NCBI GenBank assembly: GCA_947489705.1
Contig: CANLEQ010000024.1
Coordinates: forward strand, 1 to 49,759
DNA: 49,759 bases
Direction of reading: 5' to 3'
Origin: an uncultured Paracoccaceae bacterium
GTDB taxonomy: Bacteria > Pseudomonadota > Alphaproteobacteria > Rhodobacterales > Rhodobacteraceae
The notes beneath the pieces are model-generated. The model did no database searches. It saw nothing but the letters and a program-made list of their open reading frames with translations, and had not been told where the DNA came from. The position numbers were made by a program, and so were the translations under genes. This document shows positions 7,801 through 15,317 of this stretch, piece by piece; within the stretch, counting starts at the first letter, position 1; each line of letters starts with the position of its first letter.

Positions 7801-8832
7801 CTAGCCCATGACCTCGAACGTCAAGGCCGTCAGATAGATCCCGATCATCAGCACCGATTCGATGCCGATCTTCCCGGGCCCCTGTCGCTGGCGCAGGATC
7901 AACCCCGCCAGCAGGATGGCCGTCATCAGAAGACCCGTTCCCAGCCAGTAGAGGTCGTTGGACTCGATCGCATGATAGATCGATCCGTCGCGATAGGCGA
8001 CATCCGAGGCGACCAGAAACAGCGTGTCGAACGTGTTGCCGCCGATGATCCCGCCCACGGCGAGCTGCAACGCGCCGCGCCGCACCGCGACCAGCGTGGT
8101 GACCAGTTCGGGCAGCGATGTCACGACCGCCGTGATGAGCGAGCCGACGAGGCTCGACGACAATCCGAAGCGGCTGATGAAGCTGCCGCCGACCTGGCTG
8201 ATCACCCAGCCCCCGGCCCCCATCAGCGCGACCAGACCGGCAAAGATCAGGGCGGGGCGCATCACGGATTTCTGCGGATCGCTGTCGTCCTCGGGCTCGT
8301 CCTTGCGGGTGTCGCTGGTTTCGACCGCGGTCCACATCGGGCTCTCGCTCACGTCCGAGGCGAGCTTGGTACCCGCGAGATACGCGAGAAACAGCGCGAG
8401 CGACGCGGGATGCACCCCAAGATATGCCAGGTTCGGCCCTGCGACCGCGCAGATCGGCAGGCTGAGCAGGATGATCAACATGACCGCCTGGAAGAGGTTC
8501 GCAGGCTCCGCCGCCGCATGTTCGAGATTGGCGCGCTTGTGCAGAAGGTCGCCCAACGCCAGAAACAGCGTCTGCGCCGCGATGCCGCCGACGGCGTTCG
8601 AGAAGGCGAAGCTCGCATCGCCACCCCAGGCCGCATCGACCGACACGACCACCCCCGCGAGCGAGGTCGCGCCGCCGAGGATCAGGCCGCCCGCCAGCGC
8701 CTCGCCCAGGCGGGTCCGGTCCGCGATCACATCCGCAAGGTGCGTGGCCTTGATCGAGGCCCCCACCACCACGGCGCCCGCGAGCGCGAAGATCACGAGC
8801 AGCCAGATCAGGGGAAGCGTTTCAAACGTCAA
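7801..8832 (-). CDS. Ca2+/cation antiporter family membrane protein, TTG start
   Basis: 343-residue inner-membrane protein with about ten to eleven hydrophobic helices in two halves, typical of the sodium/calcium exchanger (CaCA) superfamily; the transported ions are not determinable here. The second repeat keeps the signature VTSLPELVTTL followed by GGNTFDTLFL. The first repeat reads GGATSLAGVVVS, without the acidic residue usual for the family. An acidic cytoplasmic loop (DEPEDDSDPQK) separates the halves. No ATG or GTG fits the start; the frame opens with TTG at 8832 after an in-frame stop, and this TTG overlaps the TGA of a seven-codon leader ORF (8829-8852) that carries the only good ribosome binding site. 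Confidence 0.85.
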   Translation of the reverse strand: MTFETLPLIWLLVIFALAGAVVVGASIKATHLADVIADRTRLGEALAGGLILGGATSLAGVVVSVDAAWGGDASFAFSNAVGGIAAQTLFLALGDLLHKRANLEHAAAEPANLFQAVMLIILLSLPICAVAGPNLAYLGVHPASLALFLAYLAGTKLASDVSESPMWTAVETSDTRKDEPEDDSDPQKSVMRPALIFAGLVALMGAGGWVISQVGGSFISRFGLSSSLVGSLITAVVTSLPELVTTLVAVRRGALQLAVGGIIGGNTFDTLFLVASDVAYRDGSIYHAIESNDLYWLGTGLLMTAILLAGLILRQRQGPGKIGIESVLMIGIYLTALTFEVMG

Positions 8833-8852
8833 TGAAAGGTGCGTCTGGACAT
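8829..8852 (-). CDS. seven-codon leader ORF (MSRRTFH)
   Basis: ATG at 8852-8850 follows an excellent ribosome binding site (GGAGGT, minus strand around 8858-8863) and encodes only MSRRTFH before TGA at 8831-8829. That TGA overlaps the TTG start of the exchanger gene in a TTGA arrangement. Ribosomes finishing this peptide could reinitiate on the TTG, which has no ribosome binding site of its own. It could be a true regulatory leader peptide. It could also be the authentic start of the exchanger separated by a one-base frameshift, natural or from sequencing. Confidence 0.5.
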   Translation of the reverse strand: MSRRTFH

Positions 8853-8875
8853 TTCAGACCTCCGTTTCGAGCAGG

Positions 8876-8910
8876 AAAAAGGATCGTCGCCTCACTGCGT
8901 GCGACGATCC
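8876..8910 (-). terminator. hairpin plus T-tract before the exchanger leader
   Basis: On the minus strand GGATCGTCGC (8910-8901) and GCGACGATCC (8890-8881) form a perfect 10-bp stem around a 10-base loop, followed at once by TTTTT (8880-8876). This is the form of a Rho-independent terminator. It lies about 190 bp past the dapD stop and less than 20 bases before the ribosome binding site of the exchanger leader ORF. It may end dapD transcription or act as a conditional terminator in the exchanger leader RNA. Confidence 0.7.
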
Positions 8911-8950
8911 CGATAACAAGACTTTGGTGATGGAAATGGCGATCCCGGCA

Positions 8951-8979
8951 AAAGGACCGCCGGCAAGCCTAGGCCGGCG
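8951..8979 (-). terminator. candidate dapD terminator hairpin
   Basis: Minus-strand CGCCGGC (8979-8973) and GCCGGCG (8964-8958) form a 7-bp GC stem with an 8-base loop, followed by GTCC and a short TTTT run (8954-8951). It lies about 120 bp beyond the dapD stop and upstream of the stronger hairpin at 8881-8910. It could be the primary dapD terminator, which would leave the second hairpin free to serve the exchanger leader. Confidence 0.4.
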
Positions 8980-9097
8980 AAAAGCGTCGCCCGAAGCGAA
9001 TCCTGCCGCGCGGGTGCGAAAGAGGCGGCGTTGGCCGAATATTCCCGCGCTTCGCATCGGGACTGCATCCTTGGGTTGTGCCGGCCGGGCGCCGCCA

Positions 9098-9922
9098 TCA
9101 GTCGCGCAGCAACTCGTTAATCGCGGTCTTCGAGCGGGTCCGTTCGTCGACCCGCTTCACGATCACCGCGCAATAGAGGTTGAGATTGTTCTTGGTCGGC
9201 ATCGAGCCCGACACGACGACGGAATAGGGGGGCACCTCGCCCATGAAAACCTCGCCGGTCTCGCGGTCCACGATCTTGGTCGACTTGCCGATATAGACGC
9301 CCATCCCGAGGACCGATCCCTCGCGCACGATGCAGCCCTCCACGACCTCGGAACGCGCGCCGATGAAGCAATTGTCCTCGATGATCGTCGGATCGGCCTG
9401 CAACGGCTCGAGCACGCCGCCGATCCCGACGCCGCCCGACAGGTGCACGTTCTTGCCGATCTGCGCGCAGGACCCGACCGTGGCCCAGGTATCGACCATC
9501 GTCCCCTCGTCGACATAGGCGCCCAGATTGACGAAGGACGGCATGAGCACGACGCCCTTGCCGATGAAGGCCGACCGGCGCACGACGCAATTGGGCACCG
9601 CGCGGAAACCGGCCGCCTTCCATGTCTCGTCGCCCCAGCCGACGAACTTGCTGTCGACCTTGTCCCACCAGGTCGCACCCTGCGGTCCGCCCGATTGCGT
9701 CTCCATGTCCTTGATCCGGAAACCCAGCAGCACGGCCTTCTTGGCCCATTGGTTGACGTGCCAATCGTCACCGCGTTTTTCGGCCACGCGCAACTGGCCG
9801 CTGTCGAGCGCGTCGAGCGTGCTCTCGATCGCCTCGCGCGTCTCGCCGCCCGTCGCCGGCGTGATCGTGTCGCGGGCGTCCCAGGCGGCATTGATGGCGG
9901 CTTCGAGCTGATCGTGGGACAT
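9098..9922 (-). CDS. dapD: 2,3,4,5-tetrahydropyridine-2,6-dicarboxylate N-succinyltransferase
   Basis: 274-residue cytosolic acyltransferase that succinylates tetrahydrodipicolinate with succinyl-CoA in the lysine/diaminopimelate pathway. After an N-terminal helical domain ([17 protein letters not shown]), the sequence shows the hexapeptide-repeat pattern of a left-handed beta-helix from about residue 105 to 220 (for example [20 protein letters not shown] and [15 protein letters not shown]). Length is normal for the family. It is divergent from the LOG gene. The paired gene dapE is on the same strand at 5992-7146, separated by the exchanger and GlsB genes. Confidence 0.95.
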   Translation of the reverse strand: MSHDQLEAAINAAWDARDTITPATGGETREAIESTLDALDSGQLRVAEKRGDDWHVNQWAKKAVLLGFRIKDMETQSGGPQGATWWDKVDSKFVGWGDETWKAAGFRAVPNCVVRRSAFIGKGVVLMPSFVNLGAYVDEGTMVDTWATVGSCAQIGKNVHLSGGVGIGGVLEPLQADPTIIEDNCFIGARSEVVEGCIVREGSVLGMGVYIGKSTKIVDRETGEVFMGEVPPYSVVVSGSMPTKNNLNLYCAVIVKRVDERTRSKTAINELLRD

Positions 9923-10078
9923 GGCGGCTCCTTCCGGGGGCGTGGTGGCGGTTTTGCCGCTCTATAGGATGCCTGCGCTTTCGGGGGAAGGGTGCGTACG
10001 GTCCGCGCTTGGGGGTGGCACTCCGACCGATCATTGGTCAATGTCGCGCAAGCCATTCTCCGACCCGAGGGACATTCG

Positions 10079-10930
10079 ATGATGGACGACGACCTGTCGC
10101 CGCTGCGCGACGCGCATGAGGATATCGAGACCGCCCGCGATATTCCCGACACGCCGCAGACCCGTTCGCCGGCCTACCGGCTGGCCTTTGCCGACGACGA
10201 TTTCCTCTGCCGTCCCGAATTGCGTCCCGTCCGCCTGCAACTCGAGCTGCTCAAGCCCGAGATGGCGCTGAACGAGGAGAACATCGCCTCGACGATCGTG
10301 CTTTTCGGCGGCGCCCGAATCCCTGCACCTCAGGACAGGGCGACGGCCCGCACCGCGACACTCGCCGCCTTGTCGTCCTATTACGACGAGGCGCGGAATT
10401 TCGCACGCCTGATGACCGAGCGAAGCCTGCAAAGCGACGGGCGCGAGAACGTGATCGTCACCGGCGGCGGCCCCGGCGTGATGGAAGCCGGCAACCGCGG
10501 GGCGCGCGATGCCGGCGGGCGTTCCATCGGGCTCAACGTGGTGCTTCCGCACGAGCAGGCACCGAACGAATACGTGACGCCGGGCCTGTGCTTCAACTTC
10601 CACTACTTCGCGATCCGCAAGATGCATTTCCTGATGCGCGCGCGCGCGATCTGCGTCTTTCCGGGCGGGTTCGGGACGCTCGACGAGCTTTTCGAGGCGC
10701 TGACGCTCATCCAGACCGGCCGGATGGAGCGCATACCGGTACTGCTCTTCGGCAAGGAGTTCTGGAACGGGATCGTGAATTTCGAGGCACTCGCCGAGGC
10801 CGGCACCATCGCCGAGGAGGATCTGTCGCTCTTCCGCTTCGTCGAGACCGCCGACGAGGCGATAGAGGCGATCGCGACCTGGGACCATGCCGGCGAAAAG
10901 CGCGACACGATCCCGGGAAGGGCGGAATGA
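10079..10930 (+). CDS. LOG family protein (TIGR00730-type)
   Basis: 283-residue cytosolic protein with a Rossmann-like lysine decarboxylase-like (LOG) fold. The family motifs GGGPGVMEAGNRGA (about residues 126-139) and PGGFGTLDELFEAL (about residues 195-208) are intact. Related proteins are nucleoside 5'-monophosphate phosphoribohydrolases that release cytokinin bases or nucleobases; lysine decarboxylase annotations of this family are outdated. The N-terminal 70 residues are an acidic extension beyond the core. The start is ATG 10079 or the adjacent ATG 10082, after GAGGGA at 10067-10072. Confidence 0.85.
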   Translation: MMDDDLSPLRDAHEDIETARDIPDTPQTRSPAYRLAFADDDFLCRPELRPVRLQLELLKPEMALNEENIASTIVLFGGARIPAPQDRATARTATLAALSSYYDEARNFARLMTERSLQSDGRENVIVTGGGPGVMEAGNRGARDAGGRSIGLNVVLPHEQAPNEYVTPGLCFNFHYFAIRKMHFLMRARAICVFPGGFGTLDELFEALTLIQTGRMERIPVLLFGKEFWNGIVNFEALAEAGTIAEEDLSLFRFVETADEAIEAIATWDHAGEKRDTIPGRAE

Positions 10931-10932
10931 CC

Positions 10933-11151
10933 TCAGGCGCGGCGCAGCTCGCTATGTGATTTCAGCACCACCGAGCCGTCGTCCTGTTCCAGCTTGTAGG
11001 CCGGATTCTCGTCATCCGCATCGCGCGTGACCTCGGACCCGTTGATCTTGAGCGTGCGCTTCTGCGTGTATTTCTTCTGAACGACCGCCTGACCGGTGCC
11101 GTTGCCCCAGTCCCATTCGACCTTGTCGCCTTCCTCGTAATGCTTGGCCAT
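10933..11151 (-). CDS. DUF2945 / HVA1 Tudor-like small protein
   Basis: 72-residue cytosolic protein of the DUF2945 (hypervirulence-associated, Tudor-like) family. It shows the usual opening EGDKVEWDWGNGTGQAVV, followed by a KYTQKRTLKINGSEVTRDADDENPAY block and a lysine/serine tail. It is rich in beta-strand and charge, and its function is unknown. The start at 11151 is fixed by GGAGG seven bases upstream on the minus strand. It lies about 90 bp downstream of rlmN on the same strand. The virulence wording comes from fungal homologues and should not be carried over. Confidence 0.82.
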   Translation of the reverse strand: MAKHYEEGDKVEWDWGNGTGQAVVQKKYTQKRTLKINGSEVTRDADDENPAYKLEQDDGSVVLKSHSELRRA

Positions 11152-11238
11152 CGCGATGCCTCCATGTTGCGTATGCCGCGACTTACGCAAAGGGTCGCGG
11201 ATCCGTTCCGGGACGCGATGTCGCAATCGCGGTCGCGC

Positions 11239-12426
11239 TCAGGCGGGCGTCTCGGCGGGCGCGGTCCGGCGGGCCTTGCGGGCGCGCTCGGTCTCGGATT
11301 TGAGCTGCCCGCAGGCGGCCATGATGTCCTCGCCCCGCGGCGTGCGCACCGGAGAGGCATAGCCCGCCTTGTAGACGATGTCGGCGAAGGCGCGGATGCG
11401 GTTGTTGGACGACCGCTCGTAGGGCGCGCCGGGCCATTCGTTGAAGGGGATGAGATTGATCTTGGCCGGGATGCCACGGATCAGCTCGATCAGGCGGTGC
11501 GCATCCTCGTCGCTGTCGTTGATCCCCTTCAACATGACGTATTCGAAGGTGATCCGCTCGGAATTGGTGGCCTTGGGATAGGCGCGCAGGGCCTCGATCA
11601 ACGCCGCGATGTTCCACTTCTTGTTGATCGGCACGAGCCTGTCGCGCACCTCGTCCGTGGTCGCGTGGAACGAGACGGCCAGCAGACAGCCGATCTCGGC
11701 CGCGGTGCGGGCGATCTCGGGCACGACGCCGCTGGTCGAGAGGGTGATGCGACGACGCGAGAGCGAAATCCCCTCGCCGTCCATCGCGATCTTCATCGCG
11801 TCGCGCACGTTCTCGAAATTGTAGAGCGGCTCGCCCATCCCCATGAGGACGACGTTGGACAGAAGCCGCTGCTCGTCCTTGGGGTTGCGGCCCGGAAGGG
11901 GCCACTCACCCAGATCGTCGCGGGCGACCATGATCTGCCCCACGATTTCCCCCGCGGTAAGGTTGCGCACCAGCCTCTGCGTGCCGGTATGGCAGAACGA
12001 ACAGGTCAGCGTGCATCCCACCTGCGAACTGACGCAAAGCGTCCCGCGCGATTCCTCCGGGATATAGACCGCCTCCACCTCGTGGCCGCCGGCGATCCTC
12101 AGAAGGTACTTGCGGGTTCCGTCGGACGACACGTCGCGACGCACGATCTCGGGCACCTTGATGGTGAAGTTCTCGACCAGAAGCGCGCGATAGGGCTTGG
12201 CGAGGTTCGTCATCGCGTCGAAATCGCGCACGCCCTTCTGGTAGATCCACTGCCAGACCTGGCCCGCGCGCATCCTGGCCTGCTTCTCGGGCGTCCCCGC
12301 CGCGATCAGCGCCTCGCGCAACCCCTCGCGGGTGAGACCGACGAGATTGCGACGCCCGCCTTCCTCCGCCTTGCGGGGCAGGGTCAGGACATCCTGTGTG
12401 ATCGGATTTTGGGGCGCGTCGCTCAC
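11239..12426 (-). CDS. rlmN: 23S rRNA (adenine2503-C2)/tRNA methyltransferase, radical SAM
   Basis: 395-residue radical SAM enzyme that methylates C2 of A2503 in 23S rRNA and A37 in some tRNAs. The iron-sulfur cluster ligands are C138, C142 and C145 in [14 protein letters not shown]. Other family segments are [15 protein letters not shown] and the C-terminal [15 protein letters not shown], which holds the methyl-carrying cysteine. The start is GTG at 12426, preceded by AGGAGG at eight bases; the open frame upstream is not protein-like. Length is normal. It is followed by the DUF2945 gene, and a repeat element lies upstream at 12539-12586. Confidence 0.95.
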   Translation of the reverse strand: MSDAPQNPITQDVLTLPRKAEEGGRRNLVGLTREGLREALIAAGTPEKQARMRAGQVWQWIYQKGVRDFDAMTNLAKPYRALLVENFTIKVPEIVRRDVSSDGTRKYLLRIAGGHEVEAVYIPEESRGTLCVSSQVGCTLTCSFCHTGTQRLVRNLTAGEIVGQIMVARDDLGEWPLPGRNPKDEQRLLSNVVLMGMGEPLYNFENVRDAMKIAMDGEGISLSRRRITLSTSGVVPEIARTAAEIGCLLAVSFHATTDEVRDRLVPINKKWNIAALIEALRAYPKATNSERITFEYVMLKGINDSDEDAHRLIELIRGIPAKINLIPFNEWPGAPYERSSNNRIRAFADIVYKAGYASPVRTPRGEDIMAACGQLKSETERARKARRTAPAETPA

Positions 12427-12538
12427 GGCCGGAACCTCCTTTGCGGGATCCACGCCATATAGGGCAAAGCCGCGCTTCGATAAAGCCCCGGCGACGGAAC
12501 GCCCGCACCGCCACGATCGGGCGGGGCGCGGGCCCGTC

Positions 12539-12586
12539 TTCATCTGTCGCGAAATACTCCGGGGAGCACGAGGGGCTGGCCCCTCG
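12539..12586 (-). repeat. 48-bp palindromic 3' element, copy 1
   Basis: This stretch matches 28521-28568 at 47 of 48 positions in opposite genome orientation. Read on the minus strand, it starts ten bases after the ialB-like stop with CGAGGGG, CCAG, CCCCTCG (7-bp stem). CTCCCCGGAG and TATTTCGCGACAGATGAA follow after a short link. In both copies the element follows a stop codon in the same sense, so it may act as a terminator or RNA-stabilising element. It is too short to be an insertion sequence. Confidence 0.85.
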
Positions 12587-12596
12587 TTCCGCACCC

Positions 12597-13115
12597 TCAG
12601 CTACAGCGGCCCTGCGCCTCGTCGAGCGCGGCGGTGAACCCGAAAAGCGAGAACGTATCCTCGGTCTGCGTGCCCCGCGAGGATCGCGCGGTCAGCTCGG
12701 CCTCGGCTCCGCGCCGCATCGCCGCGATGATCTGCGCGTCGTCCGACGCCGAAGCGGGCCATGCCCATTCGCCGTCGACGAAGAGATCGAAGGTCGTCCC
12801 CCCGATATCGAGCTCGACCGTCGATCCGTCGGCAAAGGGATAGCCGCCGGTGAAGGAAACCTCGCCCTGCGCGTCGGCTCCGGGCCGGAACGTGACGAAG
12901 AGCAGGATATCGCCGCGCTGGACGGAGACGACCTCGCCGCCGCGGGTATTCACGGTCTGGGTGGGGCTGCTGACCGACCAGCATTCGCGCGGCTCGTCCT
13001 CGACGAACACGCTCCAGGCCGTCTCGACCGCGACGCGATTGGTGGATTCGTCCTGTGCGATCGCGCCGCCTGCAAGCAGCGCACCTCCGATTGTTCCTGC
13101 GAGAATCGCTTTCAT
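12597..13115 (-). CDS. IalB-like (invasion associated locus B) secreted protein
   Basis: 172-residue exported protein with a signal peptide ([20 protein letters not shown], cleavage before Q). The mature part matches the invasion associated locus B family: [33 protein letters not shown], and a predominantly beta C-terminus ending in GRCS. Two cysteines, near residues 45 and 171, may form a disulfide. In free-living alphaproteobacteria IalB proteins are periplasmic and of unclear function; no pathogenicity should be inferred. It is followed by the repeat element and rlmN on the same strand and is divergent from the asparaginase. Confidence 0.8.
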   Translation of the reverse strand: MKAILAGTIGGALLAGGAIAQDESTNRVAVETAWSVFVEDEPRECWSVSSPTQTVNTRGGEVVSVQRGDILLFVTFRPGADAQGEVSFTGGYPFADGSTVELDIGGTTFDLFVDGEWAWPASASDDAQIIAAMRRGAEAELTARSSRGTQTEDTFSLFGFTAALDEAQGRCS

Positions 13116-13289
13116 GTCCGCTTGAGCCTCCAGCCGTCTGCCTCGGTTGCCGATGCGCGCGATCCGTCTTCCGCGGTTCGTGATGCGCATGGTTTCAATC
13201 TCTTTCGAGCGATGCGACCATAACGGCAGATCGCTGTTTCTTGGAAGCCCCCGCGGCAAAAAATCGCCCGGAATTGAAAGGCCCTCATC

Positions 13290-14276
13290 ATGACGAACCC
13301 CCACAGGATGATCGAGCTCTGGCGCGGGCCGCTGCTGGAATCGTGGCATGCGGGCCATGCGGTCGTCTGCGATCGCAACGGCGACATCGTCGCGGCCTGG
13401 GGCGATGCCGACGCGGTCATCTATCCCCGCTCGTCGTGCAAGATGATCCAGGCCCTGCCGATGGTCGAGGCGGGCGTGGACCTTTCGACCGAACGCCTCG
13501 CACTCGCCTCCGCGTCGCATCAGGGCTCGCCGGTCCATGTCGCAAAGGTGCGCGCATGGCTCTCGGATCTGGGCCTTTCCGACGATGACCTGCTCTGCGG
13601 AACCGAGGTCAGCCGCGACAAGGACCTCAGGCTGGAGATGATCCGCGAGGGCGAGACGCCCTGCCAGGTGCACAACAATTGCTCGGGAAAGCATGCCGGA
13701 TTCCTGACCTTCGCACGGCATCTGCAGGCGGGCGCGGATTACGTCGATCCCGACCACCCGGTGCAGCGGGCGGTGCGCGCCGCGCACGAGGACGTGACCG
13801 GAATGGAAAGCCCTGGCTTCGGCATCGACGGCTGTTCCGCGCCGAATTTCGCGACAACCGTGACCGGCCTCGCCCGGGCGATGTCCGCCTTCGCCGCGGC
13901 GCGCGAGGGGGAGGGCACGCGCGGCACCGCGATGTCGCGGCTGCGCGAGGCGATGTGCCGCCACCCCGAGCTCGTCGCGGGCGAGGGGCGAGCCTGCACC
14001 GACCTCATGCGCGCGATGGACGGCCGCGTCGCGGTCAAGACCGGCGCCGAGGCCGTCTTCGTGGCGATCCTGCCAGAGCGGCAGCTGGGCGTCGCGCTCA
14101 AGATCGTCGACGGCGCCACGCGCGCCTCCGAGGCCGCGATCACCGCGATCCTCGTCCGGCTCGGGGTTCTCGATGCCGACCATCCCGCGGCCCGCGCATA
14201 TCTCGATGTGCCGATCCGCAACCGCGCCGGGCGCGAGGTCGGCCGGATCCGGGCGGCCGACGGCTTCCCGGGCTGA
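13290..14276 (+). CDS. L-asparaginase, Rhizobium etli (AnsA/ReAV) type
   Basis: 328-residue asparaginase of the Asparaginase_II family (serine-beta-lactamase-like fold), distinct from E. coli types. It hydrolyses asparagine to aspartate and ammonia. Key residues are S48 and K51 in PRSSCKMIQALP, S80 in ASHQGSP, and candidate zinc ligands C131 and K134 in NNCSGKHAG and C182 in GIDGCSAPNF. These agree in spacing with what is described for the R. etli enzyme. There is no signal peptide, so it is probably cytosolic. A GAAAGG precedes the ATG. It converges on serB. Confidence 0.88.
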   Translation: MTNPHRMIELWRGPLLESWHAGHAVVCDRNGDIVAAWGDADAVIYPRSSCKMIQALPMVEAGVDLSTERLALASASHQGSPVHVAKVRAWLSDLGLSDDDLLCGTEVSRDKDLRLEMIREGETPCQVHNNCSGKHAGFLTFARHLQAGADYVDPDHPVQRAVRAAHEDVTGMESPGFGIDGCSAPNFATTVTGLARAMSAFAAAREGEGTRGTAMSRLREAMCRHPELVAGEGRACTDLMRAMDGRVAVKTGAEAVFVAILPERQLGVALKIVDGATRASEAAITAILVRLGVLDADHPAARAYLDVPIRNRAGREVGRIRAADGFPG

Positions 14277-14285
14277 GCGCGGCGA

Positions 14286-15155
14286 TCAGACCGGCCGCAC
14301 GAACTCCGTCTCGGCATAACCCTGCAGATAGAGGAGCGCGGTCAGGTCGCCGTGATTGACCCGCCGGTCGACCTCCGCCGCGACCAGGGGCTTGGCGTGC
14401 AGCGCCACGCCCGCGCCCGCGAGTTGCAACATGCCCAGATCGTTGGCGCCGTCACCCACCGCCATGACCTCCGCCGCCGACACGCCGAGCCGGCCACAGA
14501 TCTCGCGCAGGGCGACGACCTTGGCGTCGCGCCCGAGGATCGGCTCGTCGACCGCGCCGGTGATCCTGCCATCCGATTGCGGCAGCCCGTTGGCGCGATG
14601 CTCGTCGAAGCCGAGCCGCGCCGCCACCCGCGCGGTGAAGGCGGTGAACCCGCCCGAGATCAGCGCGCAATAGGCGCCGTTGGCCTTCATGGTCGCGACA
14701 AGGACCTCGCCGCCCGGCGTCATCGTGATCCGCTCGCGCCAGACCCGGTCGATCACGCCCACATCGAGTCCAGCCAGAAGCCCCACCCGCGCGCGCAGGG
14801 CGCCCTCGAAATCGAGCTCGCCATTCATCGCCCGCGACGTGATCCGCGACACCTCCGCGCCCACGCCCGCCATGTCGGCCAGCTCGTCGATGCATTCCTG
14901 GCCGATCATCGTGCTGTCCATATCGGCCAGAAGCACCCGTTTGCGCCGTCGCTCCGCCGGCTGGACGACGAGATCGATCCGCATCTTCTGCGCCTCGGCC
15001 CAGACCTCCCAGAGGTTGTCGGGGCGCGTCTCGATCGCGAATTCCGCCGCCCGGTCGGGCGCCAGCCATTGCGCGTCGCCGCCGCCCCAGGCATCGCGCA
15101 GCGCGTGGGCGAAGCCCGGGTCCAGCGGCTCTCCGATCAGGGTCACGACATGCAT
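14286..15155 (-). CDS. serB: phosphoserine phosphatase
   Basis: 289-residue HAD-family phosphatase that performs the last step of serine synthesis. An N-terminal ACT-like segment (MHVVTLIGEPLDPGF) precedes the HAD core, with the nucleophile and acid in LLADMDST (D78 and D80), ISGGFTAF (serine of motif II) and AVGDGANDLGML (motif IV). The start at 15155 has AGGAG just upstream. It is divergent from serC, so the three serine genes are clustered around one intergenic region (15156-15317). Confidence 0.94.
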   Translation of the reverse strand: MHVVTLIGEPLDPGFAHALRDAWGGGDAQWLAPDRAAEFAIETRPDNLWEVWAEAQKMRIDLVVQPAERRRKRVLLADMDSTMIGQECIDELADMAGVGAEVSRITSRAMNGELDFEGALRARVGLLAGLDVGVIDRVWRERITMTPGGEVLVATMKANGAYCALISGGFTAFTARVAARLGFDEHRANGLPQSDGRITGAVDEPILGRDAKVVALREICGRLGVSAAEVMAVGDGANDLGMLQLAGAGVALHAKPLVAAEVDRRVNHGDLTALLYLQGYAETEFVRPV

Positions 15156-15242
15156 GGGCGGGCTCCTCCGGGTCTGTCGCGGTCCACATAGCCCCTCATT
15201 CCGCCGACGAACAGCACGCCCACGCGATTTCGCTTGCCGGAT

Positions 15243-15317
15243 CGCCCGCGCGGATCTACATGCGGCGGTGGGACACCCTTCCCCAACGAAGGGCACATAT
15301 CTGGAAGGATACCAGCA
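15243..15317 (+). promoter_or_regulatory. candidate structured serC leader RNA
   Basis: The short region before serC contains CCCTTC (15276-15281) and GAAGGG (15288-15293), a perfect 6-bp hairpin with loop CCCAAC. A second small hairpin follows, CTGG (15301-15304) with CCAG (15312-15315), whose loop holds the ribosome binding site GGAAGGA region. A conserved alphaproteobacterial serC RNA motif upstream of serC-serA operons is known from comparative genomics. This is a candidate for it by position and hairpin form only; the consensus was not compared. Confidence 0.45.

Noticed and set aside
8854-9057. 67-codon frame in the dapD-exchanger gap
   Set aside because: It would run through both hairpins, has no ribosome binding site and no protein-like pattern; the gap is better read as leader RNA.
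10079-10930. lysine decarboxylase
   Set aside because: The PGGFGTLDE and GGGPGVMEA motifs define the LOG phosphoribohydrolase family; the decarboxylase name is a known annotation error.
12597-13115. virulence or invasion locus
   Set aside because: The IalB-like and DUF2945 proteins carry virulence-sounding family names but occur widely in free-living alphaproteobacteria; there are no supporting secretion or toxin genes.
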